From Brucellaceae bacterium (GTDB lineage Bacteria > Pseudomonadota > Alphaproteobacteria > Rhizobiales > Rhizobiaceae): DNA of 64,000 nucleotides. Made by a program: the position numbers and the translations under genes. The notes below the pieces were generated by a model. The model was given only the letters and a program-made list of their open reading frames with translations. It was not told where the DNA came from and made no database searches. Below are positions 28,058 through 37,003 of the stretch, piece by piece (the stretch's first letter is position 1; every line of letters starts with the position of its first letter). The stretch lies in the NCBI GenBank assembly GCA_020637775.1, contig JACKJV010000015.1:6180-70179 (forward strand), in the 5' to 3' direction.

Positions 28058-29353
28058 ATGTCCGGACTTTCATCTCGCTCCGATGGCACGGTACTTGCGG
28101 TCGACTACCGGCCGGTCGATGCCCTGGTGCCTTACGCGAAGAATGCCCGCACCCATTCCGACCGGCAGGTCGACGAGATCGCGGCTTCCATCCGGGAATT
28201 CGGCTGGACCAACCCGGTTCTTGTCGATGGCGAGAATGGCATCATCGCCGGCCACGGCAGGCTCATGGCCGCACGCAAGCTCGGAATGGCCGACGTTCCG
28301 GTGATCGAACTGAAGGGGCTCACCGAGGCCCAGAAGCGGGCCCTCGTCATCGCCGACAACAAGCTGGCGCTCAATGCCGGCTGGGACGAGGACCTGCTTG
28401 GGCTCGAACTCGGCGAGCTGCGTGACCTCGGCTTCGACCTTGCCCTGACCGGCTTTGGCGACATGGAAGTGCTGGCGCTGACAAGCCCTAGCCATGACGG
28501 CCTGACCGATCCCGATGACGTACCCGTGGTTCCCGACGACCCGGTCACCAGTCCGGGCGATGTCTGGCTGCTCGGCAAGCATCGGCTACTCTGCGGTGAC
28601 GCGACCGTGGCTGACGATGTGGCCCGGGTTCTCGATGACGTGACGCCTCACCTCATGGTCACCGACCCGCCCTATGGTGTCGACTACGATCCCGGCTGGC
28701 GGGGAATGCTGGCCGACGGATCGAAGCTTGCCCGCGGCAGGGTGCTGAACGACGACCGGGCCGACTGGCGGGAGGCCTGGGCGCTGTTTCCGGGCGACGT
28801 CGCCTATGTCTGGCATGGCGCCCTGCATGCAAGCCTCGTTGCCACCAGCCTCGAGGCCTCGGGCTTCGCCATCCGCTCGCAGATCATTTGGGACAAGACC
28901 CGCCTCGTGATCGGTCGTGGTGATTATCACTGGGGCCACGAACCGGCCTGGTACGCCGTGCGCAAGGGCAAGACCGGTCACTGGTCGGGCGACCGGAAAC
29001 AGTCGACCATCTGGGCCATCGAGCACAGGCGGTCGGAGTCCGGCCATGGCACGCAGAAGCCCGTGGAATGCATGAAGCGCCCGATCGAGAACAACTCCTC
29101 GCCAGGACAGGCGATCTACGAACCCTTCTGCGGCTCAGGCACCACGATCATCGCGGCCGAGATGACAGGCCGGACCTGCCATGCCATCGAACTGAACCCT
29201 GCTTACGTGGATGTTGCCATCAAGCGCTGGCAGGACTTCACCGGCAAGCCGGCTGTCCTCGAGAGCACCGACGAGACCTTCGAGGATCGGTTGGCCAGGC
29301 ACGGCGTTCGGAAAACAGACGATGCAGCTTCCTTGATGACCGGGGGGGCATGA
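28058..29353 (+). CDS. ParB-domain DNA methyltransferase
   Basis: A 431-residue fusion. The N-terminal ParB/Srx-like nuclease domain has VDALVPYAKNARTHSDRQVDEIA, ENGIIAGHGRLMAARKLGM (about residues 20-80). The C-terminal N6/N4 methylase has catalytic TDPPYGVDYD (about 200) and SAM-binding EPFCGSGTTIIAAEM (about 355). This order (beta-like class) is typical of orphan methylases in phages and integrative elements, which protect element DNA or regulate it. I chose ATG at 28058, after CGGGAAATTGC; a TTG at 28037 is possible. Divergent from the QueC-like module. Confidence 0.92.
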   Translation: MSGLSSRSDGTVLAVDYRPVDALVPYAKNARTHSDRQVDEIAASIREFGWTNPVLVDGENGIIAGHGRLMAARKLGMADVPVIELKGLTEAQKRALVIADNKLALNAGWDEDLLGLELGELRDLGFDLALTGFGDMEVLALTSPSHDGLTDPDDVPVVPDDPVTSPGDVWLLGKHRLLCGDATVADDVARVLDDVTPHLMVTDPPYGVDYDPGWRGMLADGSKLARGRVLNDDRADWREAWALFPGDVAYVWHGALHASLVATSLEASGFAIRSQIIWDKTRLVIGRGDYHWGHEPAWYAVRKGKTGHWSGDRKQSTIWAIEHRRSESGHGTQKPVECMKRPIENNSSPGQAIYEPFCGSGTTIIAAEMTGRTCHAIELNPAYVDVAIKRWQDFTGKPAVLESTDETFEDRLARHGVRKTDDAASLMTGGA

Positions 29354-29562
29354 ATGTCTGAGGACCTGAACGCACCAGACCGGCCGCTTCGTCGATCTTG
29401 CACAACCGCGAAATTCCCAAGGGGGTGTCAGACACGCAATGATGCGGATAAAGCCCGCAAACGGTGGAGGTCGAGGCTCCTTCGCCCTTCTGGAAATGGT
29501 GCGGATCAGACGACAAACTGCAGGGTTGGCCAGCGCGAACCCGCGAAACGAGGGATGACACC

Positions 29563-30003
29563 ATGCGTGGACGCAAGCCTGTCCCGACTGCTCTCAGGCT
29601 GGTCAATGGCAATCCCGGCAAGCGGCCGTTGAACCGTAACGAGCCGAAGCCAGTTGTCGCCATGCCGACCTGCCCGTCGCATCTGTCCGCACCGGCCCGG
29701 ACGGAGTGGAAACGGCTGGTGCATTCCATGCATGCTCTCGGCATCGTCACCGAACTCGACCGCGCGGCGCTCGCCGCATACTGCCAGGCCTACGGACGCT
29801 GGGTGGAAGCGGAACGGGCCCTGAAGAAGTCCCCGCCCCTGCTGCGCACCCCGGCCGGCTATGTCCAGCCCTCGCCCTGGCTCGCCATTGCCAACAAGAA
29901 CCTGGAGCTCATGCACCGCTACATGAGCGAACTGGGCCTGTCACCGGTAGCGCGCAGCCGGGTCGAGACCGTCAGGCATCTGGGTCCCAAGCCATGGGAA
30001 TGA
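29563..30003 (+). CDS. Phage terminase small subunit, P27 family
   Basis: A 146-residue protein beginning MRGRKPVPTALRLVNGNPGK and continuing PLNRNEPKP, the standard opening of P27-type small terminases. These recognise pac or cos sites for genome packaging. The middle has SAPARTEWKRLVHSMHALGIVTELDRAALAAYCQAYGRW. CGAGGG lies upstream of the ATG. No large terminase follows; only a 27-codon frame and two small helix-turn-helix genes. A small terminase without the large subunit is what one sees in phage satellites that redirect helper packaging. Confidence 0.88.
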   Translation: MRGRKPVPTALRLVNGNPGKRPLNRNEPKPVVAMPTCPSHLSAPARTEWKRLVHSMHALGIVTELDRAALAAYCQAYGRWVEAERALKKSPPLLRTPAGYVQPSPWLAIANKNLELMHRYMSELGLSPVARSRVETVRHLGPKPWE

Positions 30004-30010
30004 TGCGACA

Positions 30011-30094
30011 ATGAGCAACTCGGCGAAGACAGCGGTGGACATCGCAGACCTGAAACGGATTGCTGTTCGCCTGCCATTCGAGATGGAGACCTGA
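30011..30094 (+). CDS. 27-codon mini-gene in the place of the large terminase
   Basis: An open frame MSNSAKTAVDIADLKRIAVR followed by LPFEMET and a stop. It starts 8 bases after the small terminase stop and ends 2 bases before the next ATG, so the spacing is gene-like. It may be the left-over 5' end of a deleted large terminase gene or a leader peptide. No match can be judged from so short a sequence. Confidence 0.3.
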   Translation: MSNSAKTAVDIADLKRIAVRLPFEMET

Positions 30095-30095
30095 C

Positions 30096-30554
30096 ATGGG
30101 CCGGCCCGCCCATCGCCCGACGCTCGCCGACCGCCGTCAGGTCGAGATGCTTGCCGGCTCCGGCGTGCGCGAGGTCCAGATCGCCGGGCTGATCGGCATC
30201 GATCCGAAGACGCTGCGCAAGCATTACCGGTCGGAACTCGACCACGGTCATACGAGGGCCAATGCGAAGGTTGCCGAGAACCTGTTCCGGATTGCCACGG
30301 GGGACGGTTACGAGGCCGTCACCGCCGCGATCTTCTGGCTGAAGACCCGCGCCGACTGGATCGAGCCCTGTCCGCATCACCCGGTCCATCGCAGCGACCA
30401 TGACAGCGATCCTGTCGAGCGCATCCGGCAGATGATCCACGGGCCGGCGTCCATGCCCCATGGGACAGATGACGCGGCGCTCGACGATGAAGACGACGAG
30501 CCGGGGATCATCGAACATGACCAGAGGGAACGAGGGAGAACCGGGCATGGCTGA
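30096..30554 (+). CDS. Phage-type helix-turn-helix protein, tandem paralog 1
   Basis: A 152-residue protein. The helix-turn-helix VQIAGLIGIDPKTLRKHYRSEL (about residues 27-48) is followed by KVAENLFRIATGDGYEAVTAAIFWLKTRADW (about 59-89), shared with the next gene. The C-terminal 50 residues are acidic (DDAALDDEDDEP) and unique. Similar small proteins occur beside phage terminase genes and may bind DNA. The end overlaps the start of paralog 2. Confidence 0.75.
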   Translation: MGRPAHRPTLADRRQVEMLAGSGVREVQIAGLIGIDPKTLRKHYRSELDHGHTRANAKVAENLFRIATGDGYEAVTAAIFWLKTRADWIEPCPHHPVHRSDHDSDPVERIRQMIHGPASMPHGTDDAALDDEDDEPGIIEHDQRERGRTGHG

Positions 30555-30903
30555 TACCGGCGAGATCGACACCACACTGCCCGATGCCAGGCGGGTCGAG
30601 GCACTGGCTGGCTTCGGGCTCTCGGCGGAAGATATCGGTCGTGTCTTCGACATCGCGCCGGAAACCATCAACTCGATCTATGCCCGGGAACTGGCAGGCG
30701 GTCAGGCCAAGGCCAACGCCCGGGTGGCCGAAAGCCTCTACCGCATGGCGCTTGGCGACGGACGCGGTGCCGTCACGGCTGCCATCTTCTGGCTGAAGAC
30801 CCGTGCCCGTTGGAAGGAAGAAACCCGCAGTGGCGACCAGTCCGGTGAACCGGTGATCGTGACCATCCAGCGGTTTGCACAGGATGGTCCTTCGAAGCAG
30901 TGA
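30547..30903 (+). CDS. Phage-type helix-turn-helix protein, tandem paralog 2
   Basis: A 118-residue protein. The helix-turn-helix FGLSAEDIGRVFDIAPETINSIY is followed by RVAESLYRMALGDGRGAVTAAIFWLKTRARW, nearly the same block as in the preceding gene. The start at 30547 overlaps the previous stop (ATGGCTGA), so they are coupled and clearly arose by duplication. It lacks the acidic tail of paralog 1. Role unknown; probably DNA-binding within the satellite-like element. Confidence 0.75.
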   Translation: MADTGEIDTTLPDARRVEALAGFGLSAEDIGRVFDIAPETINSIYARELAGGQAKANARVAESLYRMALGDGRGAVTAAIFWLKTRARWKEETRSGDQSGEPVIVTIQRFAQDGPSKQ

Positions 30904-31046
30904 GGCCGGCTGGGACGGTCAACGGCCTTGCCCAGGAGCGTAGTGGCGTTGATAGAAACCTGGATATCGGTCACAGCTCACATCTTGATCGAATTATCTG
31001 ACACAACTTAATAATATTCCTTGGCTTCTCGCTGCTTGTGAGCACA

Positions 31047-31066
31047 CTGCAAACGGTGGTTTGCAG
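31047..31066. promoter_or_regulatory. Inverted repeat upstream of the small serine recombinase
   Basis: CTGCAAAC and GTTTGCAG flank the spacer GGTG, a perfect 8-base palindrome centred about 33 bases before the recombinase start. Such sites can be resolvase-binding or operator half-sites that let the protein control its own gene. No second and third sub-sites of a full res site were found by eye. Confidence 0.55.
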
Positions 31067-31088
31067 TTTGAACACCCGGGAGCCGATC

Positions 31089-31787
31089 ATGGTGCAGAGC
31101 GCAATCGCCTATCTTCGCGTCTCCACCCAGCGCCAGGGTCGAAGCGGTCTCGGTATCGATGCGCAGAGAGCAACGGTCCACCGTTTCGCTGAGGCGGAAG
31201 GCTTGGTCATCACAGCCGAATTCGTGGAAGTCGAAACCGGCAAGGGCTGCGATGCGCTCGACAGGCGCCCTCGCCTGTCAGAAGCCCTCGACATGGCCCG
31301 CAAGATGGGCTGTCCGGTCATCGTTGCCAAGCTGGATCGGTTGTCCCGCGACGTCGCGTTCATCTCCGGCCTGATGGCCCGGCGCATCCCGTTCATCGTG
31401 GCCGAACTCGGTGCCGACGCCGATCCCTTCATGCTGCATCTCTATGCGGCCTTGGCCGAGAAGGAACGCCGTCTGATCTCGGAACGTACGAAAGCCGCCC
31501 TCGCCTCGCGCAAGGCAACAGGTACCACGCTGGGCAACCGGACCAATCCGGCGAAGGCAGCCGCCATCGGCCGGCACTCATGTGTCGAGGAGGCCGACCG
31601 TTTCGCAGCGGGCATTCAGCCAATCATCGCCTCCATCCGGCGCTCAGGCATCACCAGCCTACGCGGCATCGCGACCGCCCTGAACGATCGCGGCATCCGT
31701 ACCGCCCGCGGCGGCCGGTGGCAGGTGTCCAATGTCCGCAATGTTCTGGCGCGGTGCGAGGAAGACGGAAGCACGGTCGGTATTTGA
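31089..31787 (+). CDS. Small serine recombinase (resolvase/invertase type)
   Basis: A 232-residue recombinase. The catalytic domain begins [20 protein letters not shown] with the nucleophile Ser in RVST (about residue 12). [20 protein letters not shown] and [15 protein letters not shown] follow. A C-terminal domain contains a helix-turn-helix ([23 protein letters not shown]) that should bind DNA. A GGGAG site precedes ATG 31089. It may resolve multimers of the element or invert DNA. It is distinct from the large recombinase at 20364-21671 and marks the right side of the element. No close relative lies in the window. Confidence 0.9.
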   Translation: MVQSAIAYLRVSTQRQGRSGLGIDAQRATVHRFAEAEGLVITAEFVEVETGKGCDALDRRPRLSEALDMARKMGCPVIVAKLDRLSRDVAFISGLMARRIPFIVAELGADADPFMLHLYAALAEKERRLISERTKAALASRKATGTTLGNRTNPAKAAAIGRHSCVEEADRFAAGIQPIIASIRRSGITSLRGIATALNDRGIRTARGGRWQVSNVRNVLARCEEDGSTVGI

Positions 31788-31984
31788 TAGGTGGGAAGAA
31801 TTTCCACCCACGGCGGGAACCTGTTGTCCCCATGCGGTCGGGAACCATGGGACGGCGGGCAGCTAAAGCGATCTGTCGAATGCAACGGTTCGGTTGATCT
31901 GTGGTTCAGACAGACAGACCATATCAACATCGCACCGCCAACGAAATTACCGATCCGATCTCCCGTAAATTGACGATCTCAAAT

Positions 31985-32262
31985 CTAATCTGGAAGACCA
32001 TCAACTTTCCGAATGTCTTCCAAGAACACATCCCATTCGGCCCGGTTTGCAAAGCAGATATTCGCAATTGGGCGGACTTGGATCGCGCTATCAATACTGG
32101 CCGGAATAACTACCAAAGCACCCTCAGACTGAACGGTCGGAAGAGCAGACCCGCATTTGATGCAGAAGCTTCTTTCGTGTCGGGTCTCTGGAACCCGATA
32201 AGTCTGAACGCAATCACGACCAGAAACCCAATCGACCTGACGGACTCTAATACCAAATGGAG
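31985..32262 (-). pseudogene. GFA-family (DUF636) gene, 3' fragment
   Basis: In the minus-strand frame ending at TAG 31985-31987 I read a C-terminal GFA/DUF636 domain: CVQTYRVPETRHERSFCIKCGSALP, with the second zinc CxxC pair, then ALVVIPASIDSAIQVRPIANICFANRAEWDV and a C-terminus DIRKVDGLPD. GFA proteins bind zinc with two CxxC groups; the first half is missing, cut where IS256-type sequence begins near 32262. There is no start codon in place, so it is a remnant. Confidence 0.75.
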
Positions 32263-32459
32263 GAAATTACCCGTGGCACGCTACTGAGCGATGGCCGTAT
32301 ATTTTTGCACCGCCCGGCCTCGAAGGCCAGAAGCGCACGCAAGCCCGCCTCGGCATCGCTCGCGCGGAAAATCTGGCGCAACGCGGAAAGGACCGGCTTG
32401 CGGTGTTTCCAGTACACGAAGTCCAGACTGTGCCGGATGAGGCTGTCGCATAGCATCAT
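32262..32459 (-). pseudogene. IS256-family transposase C-terminal remnant
   Basis: The minus strand reads CDSLIRHSLDFVYWKHRKPVLSALRQIFRASDAEAGLRALLAFE. It matches the usual C-terminus of IS256-type Mutator transposases (SLxFVSWKDRK...EAALxAFE). The rest of the transposase is absent and the tail is degenerate. It cuts the GFA gene on one side and abuts the high-GC secreted-protein locus on the other. The preceding 31788-31984 stretch contains no gene I can support. Confidence 0.7.
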
Positions 32460-32489
32460 GCCTGAAGCGAGGCGAGGCTTTCGCGGTTG

Positions 32490-34223
32490 TTACCGCTGAT
32501 AGACGCGCATGGGCTTGGGCGTCTCGAATGCGGGCGGCGGCGGCGGTGGTGCGGGCCGGGGCTTTGGTGGGGCCGAGTTCGACACCCGCGCGGCTGCCTT
32601 GGCCCTAAGCTCTGCCGCGTGCTCTGTGATGGACCGGAAGGGCGGCGGAAGAGAGGGATCGGTCTCCTTGCGACGGGCATAGGCGGCCTTCGTCAGCTTC
32701 AACTGCTCGTTCACGCTGAAGCAGCGTGGATCGATGCCAAATCGTTCCGCCTCGCGGCCGATGTAGTCGTGGCGCTGATCCTCCCACTGCTTCTGGTTTT
32801 CCAGCAGGTTGTCCAGTGCGGCGTGCATGTCGGAGAAAATCCATCTCGTGTAGCGGTCCTTGAGTTTCCACGAGGCTTCAAACCCCGCGTCGACGTCGCC
32901 CCCCAGAAGCCTGTCGGAGAAGGGGATGTTCACCGCTCCGCCAACGTAGAAATCCAACTTTGCCAGCAAGTCGTCGAGTTCGCCGAAACGCCCGTGGTCC
33001 ACGTCGAAGATTCGGTAGTCCGGATAGTCCCAAATCTGAGTCAGGGCGTCCAGAAATCCCTGTTCGGCGCGGGTCTGGTATTTGCCGTCATACAGGTCGT
33101 CCGCATCCCGAGCGTCCTCTGTTTCGATGCCGTATTTGAGCTCCCCGGCAGGCGTCTCGATCACGACTCCGACCTTCCGGCCTACGACCCGCGGAGCGCC
33201 GCCGGGAACGCCCTGTGCCTCGGCGAGGGTAAACGGGGCGTTCGCAGGCCGCTGCGTCGGCCCTTCGGGTTCCTCATCCGGCAAGGCCAGTTTCACGGCC
33301 ATCTCGAAACCGGGTTTCCCGTCCTGCGTGCCGGGCTTCACAACGATTTCCGAGAGATGGATCCGATTGTGCCGATCCACGCTGAAGGCCAGCTCGAATT
33401 GTCCGGCGTCGAAGCGGAAATCGATTTCGTCGGCACTCGACCTGGCCGATTCCGTGAAGGCTTTCGCAATTTCGGGAGAGTTTTCGATCGCAAGTGCGAT
33501 CGCTTCCATCAGCTTGCTTTCGACGGCGACGATCTGTGCCCGATCGGTGCGCATCAACTCGGACAGTTTCAGACGGGTATCGGGCGAAAGAGTCCAGATC
33601 ACCCTGTCGAGCGGGACCGCCCTGGGTACGGTCTCCAGCGGCGCAAGTCCCGCCTCCGTGCGGGCCTTGTCGCAATCGGCGGGCGGGCGGCCGAACGGGT
33701 CCTCGTTCATGATGACCGGGTTTCCGGTCAGCACGACGCGGTTGGCCCGGTCGGCCAGTGCCGACAGGATGTTGTCCATCATGTTTCCCTGCCCTTCCTG
33801 CCTGGCGAGGGAGGCGGCACAAGTCTCGAAATCCGCGCGGTCGGCGGGAAGGTCGTGGCGGGTGCAGCCGTTACCCTGGACGACGCAGGGCGGGCCGGCG
33901 CGCTGGCAGGCATAGCGGTCGTCAGGAACGCCGATCACGCCGGGGTGGTAGTATTGCCGCGTGCCGGCCTGGCCATAGCCCCCCGCCACGCAGACGCAGG
34001 TGAAGAAATCCTGCGGCACCGACACGCCGAGGCTTTGCAGGATCAGCAATTGCCGGTCATGCGCGAGGCCCACCCAGCGGTCCAGCGCGTGGGCGTCGTG
34101 TTCGTTGCGAAGCGGCGACTCCGTTTTGGTCTCCTGCGCCTGGGCGGGCGACAGCATGAGGCCAAAAGCCAGCGCCAGTGCCACGCGCGCGGCACGGATT
34201 CCAGGATTGGGGAAACGGGTCAT
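32490..34223 (-). CDS. Large secreted Cys-motif protein, locus A
   Basis: A 577-residue protein with a signal peptide (residues 1-30, ending SPAQA). A short helical stretch (DRQLLILQSLGVSVP) leads into a six-Cys block, FTCVCVAGGYG...YACQRAGPPCVVQGNGCTRHDLPAD...TCAAS (about residues 70-140). The same spacing recurs in the paralog at 61978-63363. The rest is charged, with a Pro-rich C-terminus (RPAPPPPPPAFETPKP). The start overlaps the stop of the 927-residue gene by ATGA, so both form an operon. Extracytoplasmic role unknown; I recognise no named family. Confidence 0.8.
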   Translation of the reverse strand: MTRFPNPGIRAARVALALAFGLMLSPAQAQETKTESPLRNEHDAHALDRWVGLAHDRQLLILQSLGVSVPQDFFTCVCVAGGYGQAGTRQYYHPGVIGVPDDRYACQRAGPPCVVQGNGCTRHDLPADRADFETCAASLARQEGQGNMMDNILSALADRANRVVLTGNPVIMNEDPFGRPPADCDKARTEAGLAPLETVPRAVPLDRVIWTLSPDTRLKLSELMRTDRAQIVAVESKLMEAIALAIENSPEIAKAFTESARSSADEIDFRFDAGQFELAFSVDRHNRIHLSEIVVKPGTQDGKPGFEMAVKLALPDEEPEGPTQRPANAPFTLAEAQGVPGGAPRVVGRKVGVVIETPAGELKYGIETEDARDADDLYDGKYQTRAEQGFLDALTQIWDYPDYRIFDVDHGRFGELDDLLAKLDFYVGGAVNIPFSDRLLGGDVDAGFEASWKLKDRYTRWIFSDMHAALDNLLENQKQWEDQRHDYIGREAERFGIDPRCFSVNEQLKLTKAAYARRKETDPSLPPPFRSITEHAAELRAKAAARVSNSAPPKPRPAPPPPPPAFETPKPMRVYQR

Positions 34224-37003
34224 CTTGCACCCTCCGCAAGGTCTCGGGCCAGCATGTCGATAAAGGCATCCGCGTCGAACTCTTCGATGTCCACGAGGCT
34301 CCAGCGATCGGACTCGGTCATGCCGTCGGGACCGATCCAGCCTCCGGCGATCCGGCGCAGGTTGACCGCGCCGCGCGAATGCTCGTCGAAGCCACCGGGC
34401 AGAACCGTGGGCAGGAATTGGGTGCGCCGTCCGCTGGCTCCGCTGGGCAGGCGCATGACGACTTGCCCCGCGAGGCGAACCGCAATCCATCCCGCGCCGA
34501 ATTCCAGCCGAGCCGTGCCGTCCCACCGAGGGTGCCACCAGTCGGCGGGCAGCACACGGGCAAAGGCGTTGCCTGCCGTCCCATCGGCTGTCAGCAGGAC
34601 CTCCAGTCCGCCGGCATCCGGCCCGGTCTCGACCGTCCGCAGGCTCAGTGCAACGGGCGCGTCCTTGGGCGCAAAGGGGGCGCTTTCGGCCAGCAGCAGG
34701 GTCATCCCCAGGTCGCCCGCTGGATCGACGCGCAGGGTCAGGCCATAGGCGGCGCGGTCGATGCGTTCGTCCAGCGCGACGATCGGCGCCGGACCGGACG
34801 CCGAGATTCGCCGGTAGTCCGGCAAAGGTTCGCGCCGGGTCAAGCGAAGCCCGTCTGCTGTCGCCATCGCCAAAGTGTCGAATTCCGCCTTGCCCCAGGA
34901 ATGTCCCTGCCATCCGGGGCCCATCGGCGGCTCGAAGAACACCCGTTCGGGCAGGAGCGCGACACCCGGCGCGGGTTGCGGCTGCGGTTCGGGCTGGGCG
35001 GGATGGACATCGCGCGCGATCCGCCACAGCGACAGCGCGCCCGCCCCATCCCGATCCGGCATCGCATGGACCGACACCGTCAGTGCCGCGCCATCCATCA
35101 GTGCAGGCCAGTCCAGCGGTTCGGTCGAGATGCCCTCGGCCTCGACGAAGATGCGGCCCGGCCGCAGGACCAGCACCACCCGATCCGGCAGGCGGTCCAG
35201 ACCTTCTGTCAGTACCAAGGGCTTGTCCTTGTTGCGCAACTGGCTGAGCGCGGAAAAGCGGCCGTCTGCCTCGCGCCGGAACCGCACGACGTAGCTTTCC
35301 GGTGGGCTCAGGTTGCCTTCCTTGGCATGGCGGTTGCCGAGGCTGATCTCGAAATCCCCGGTGGCGGCGGCATCGATCTCAACTGTCAGCCGCGCCTCGG
35401 CGAGACCGCGAAAATCATCCAGCCAGAACAGCGCGCCCGTCGAGACGATCCCCGTGTAATCGCCGCGCTGCGCCTTGTCCCAGGCGATGCGCAGCGCGCC
35501 GTCCTGCAGCCGGGCGAATGCCGCGAAATGTCCCTCGCGCCGCTCGTTCGGCCGCCAGAGACCGCCCAGCGCCCAGCCGGTGAACAGCGTTTCGTCCTCG
35601 ACCGGCGCCGTGACCGGGGCATCAACGCTCTCGGGCAGGGCAAAGCGGTGTTCTTCCGTGACGGCGCGATACAACACCAGCTCCACCGGCCCGTTCCGAT
35701 AGGAGGGACGGCCATAGATCTGGGTCACCACCGGCGTGTCGGGAAAGATCGCGTCATGACGCAAGTGCAGCAATTCGGTACGGTTTTCATCATGTAGCGT
35801 CAGCACGCCGTCGCCGCGGATCACGATGTCGAACACGGTCCGGCTCTCAGGCCAGGGAAACTGGCGCGAGACAATTTCCCGCTCCCCGGGGACCGAGAGT
35901 TTCGCGCGGGCAAGCCCGTCCTTCTCGGTGAAGAGCTGGAGGCGCAGGACATGGTAACGGTCGGGATCGTCGGTTGCGGCCTCGGCCGGACTGAAGGCGA
36001 GGACGAACCCATTGCTCTGCGTACCGTCGAACGCGACGCGCACGCGGCGCGCGCTGTCTCCGGCCGGAAGCGTAACCGGGCTGGCCGTCGCCGCCACGCC
36101 CAGCCGTGCCCAGGCCGCTCCCCTGGGAACCGAGAATTGCAGGCCCTCACCGGTCAACGTGGCATGGGTCTCGAAATCTCCTCCCTCGAAGCCGAAGGAC
36201 TCGAGCCCGTTCAGGCTCTGTCCGTCGAACAGCACGAGAGTGGGCGCCACCGGTTCGCTCCCTGGCGCGGGTTCCGATCCGCTCGCCGCGGCATTTTCAG
36301 CGGGTTGCGGCAAGGGCAACATGCCAAAGCCCGGCTGCACCGGGCTGGCCGGGCGCGCGCCGCCTTGCGCGGTGGGAGGGGGCGGCACGGGAACGAAAGC
36401 GCCGGGCGGCGCGGCCGCGCCCTGCCCGTGCGTGCCCGGCGGGGGCGGAACGGGCACCATCGCAGGCGGCGGCACCGGCGCCTGCCCGGCCGGCGCGGCG
36501 GGCGCGCCAAGCGCCGGTTGCCCGTCGAGCGTCAGCCCCGCCAGAAGCGTCTCGAACAGCGCTTTCTGTTCGGCCAGCGGGACCGAGGGCGCGGCGATCA
36601 GTTGCCACAGGAACTGTTCGCCCTGGGCGTCGCGGCGGGGAAAGGCGGCAGTCAGCTTGCGCTCCTGGGCAGTCTCTGTCTGGATCACCAGCGCCTCCTG
36701 CCCGGCCAGTGCGCGCGTCTCGTGCCGCTCGATGTCACCGAACCCCAGTAGCGGCTCGTCCGGGAACCACCACCGCGCCCAAAGCTGGAAACGCCCGTCG
36801 GGACTGGCGAAATCGTATTCCTGGTCTCGCTTCGTCCAGGTGACGGCCCATCCTTCGGGCAGTGTGAATGCCGCCCCGCGCAGATCATACGGGCCTGAGG
36901 AGTACGCCCGCGTCACGGATCCCGCCAGCAACGCCAGAGCGATCAGGACGCTGGAAAGCCAGAACCGGACACGGCCCGGACATGCTGCAAACGCATGCGT
37001 CAT
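34220..37003 (-). CDS. Large secreted repeat-domain protein, locus A
   Basis: A 927-residue protein. A signal peptide (about 1-33) precedes an N-terminal domain (about 36-160) with ARWWFPDEPLLGFGDI, also in the paralog at 58921-61971. A Pro/Ala-rich linker (about 165-255) follows. Then come three units opening LFDGQSLNGLESFG, LFTGWALGGLW and FFEPPMGPGWQG, likely LamG or jelly-roll-like beta-sandwiches. The end carries GPDGMTESDRWSLVDIEEF. Very high GC and Arg/Ala/Pro-rich. Operon with the downstream Cys-motif gene and divergent from the gene at 37197. Function unknown, possibly a surface or glycan-binding protein. Confidence 0.8.
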   Translation of the reverse strand: MTHAFAACPGRVRFWLSSVLIALALLAGSVTRAYSSGPYDLRGAAFTLPEGWAVTWTKRDQEYDFASPDGRFQLWARWWFPDEPLLGFGDIERHETRALAGQEALVIQTETAQERKLTAAFPRRDAQGEQFLWQLIAAPSVPLAEQKALFETLLAGLTLDGQPALGAPAAPAGQAPVPPPAMVPVPPPPGTHGQGAAAPPGAFVPVPPPPTAQGGARPASPVQPGFGMLPLPQPAENAAASGSEPAPGSEPVAPTLVLFDGQSLNGLESFGFEGGDFETHATLTGEGLQFSVPRGAAWARLGVAATASPVTLPAGDSARRVRVAFDGTQSNGFVLAFSPAEAATDDPDRYHVLRLQLFTEKDGLARAKLSVPGEREIVSRQFPWPESRTVFDIVIRGDGVLTLHDENRTELLHLRHDAIFPDTPVVTQIYGRPSYRNGPVELVLYRAVTEEHRFALPESVDAPVTAPVEDETLFTGWALGGLWRPNERREGHFAAFARLQDGALRIAWDKAQRGDYTGIVSTGALFWLDDFRGLAEARLTVEIDAAATGDFEISLGNRHAKEGNLSPPESYVVRFRREADGRFSALSQLRNKDKPLVLTEGLDRLPDRVVLVLRPGRIFVEAEGISTEPLDWPALMDGAALTVSVHAMPDRDGAGALSLWRIARDVHPAQPEPQPQPAPGVALLPERVFFEPPMGPGWQGHSWGKAEFDTLAMATADGLRLTRREPLPDYRRISASGPAPIVALDERIDRAAYGLTLRVDPAGDLGMTLLLAESAPFAPKDAPVALSLRTVETGPDAGGLEVLLTADGTAGNAFARVLPADWWHPRWDGTARLEFGAGWIAVRLAGQVVMRLPSGASGRRTQFLPTVLPGGFDEHSRGAVNLRRIAGGWIGPDGMTESDRWSLVDIEEFDADAFIDMLARDLAEGAR

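Noticed and set aside
19978..31787. Complete prophage
   Set aside because: No portal, capsid, tail, lysis or large terminase gene is present; only satellite-type functions are seen.
31901..32287. 128-codon plus-strand frame
   Set aside because: The opposite strand gives a clear GFA-family C-terminus, so this is the shadow of a pseudogene.
34224..35027. 268-codon N-terminal extension of the Cys-motif gene
   Set aside because: It overlaps the coding region of the 927-residue gene in another frame. The ATG at 34221-34223 overlaps that gene's stop and begins a signal peptide, so it is the real start.
34178..35797. 539-codon plus-strand frame opposite the locus-A gene
   Set aside because: Low-complexity Arg/Gln/Gly composition and no ribosome site; the minus-strand gene there is supported by paralogy.
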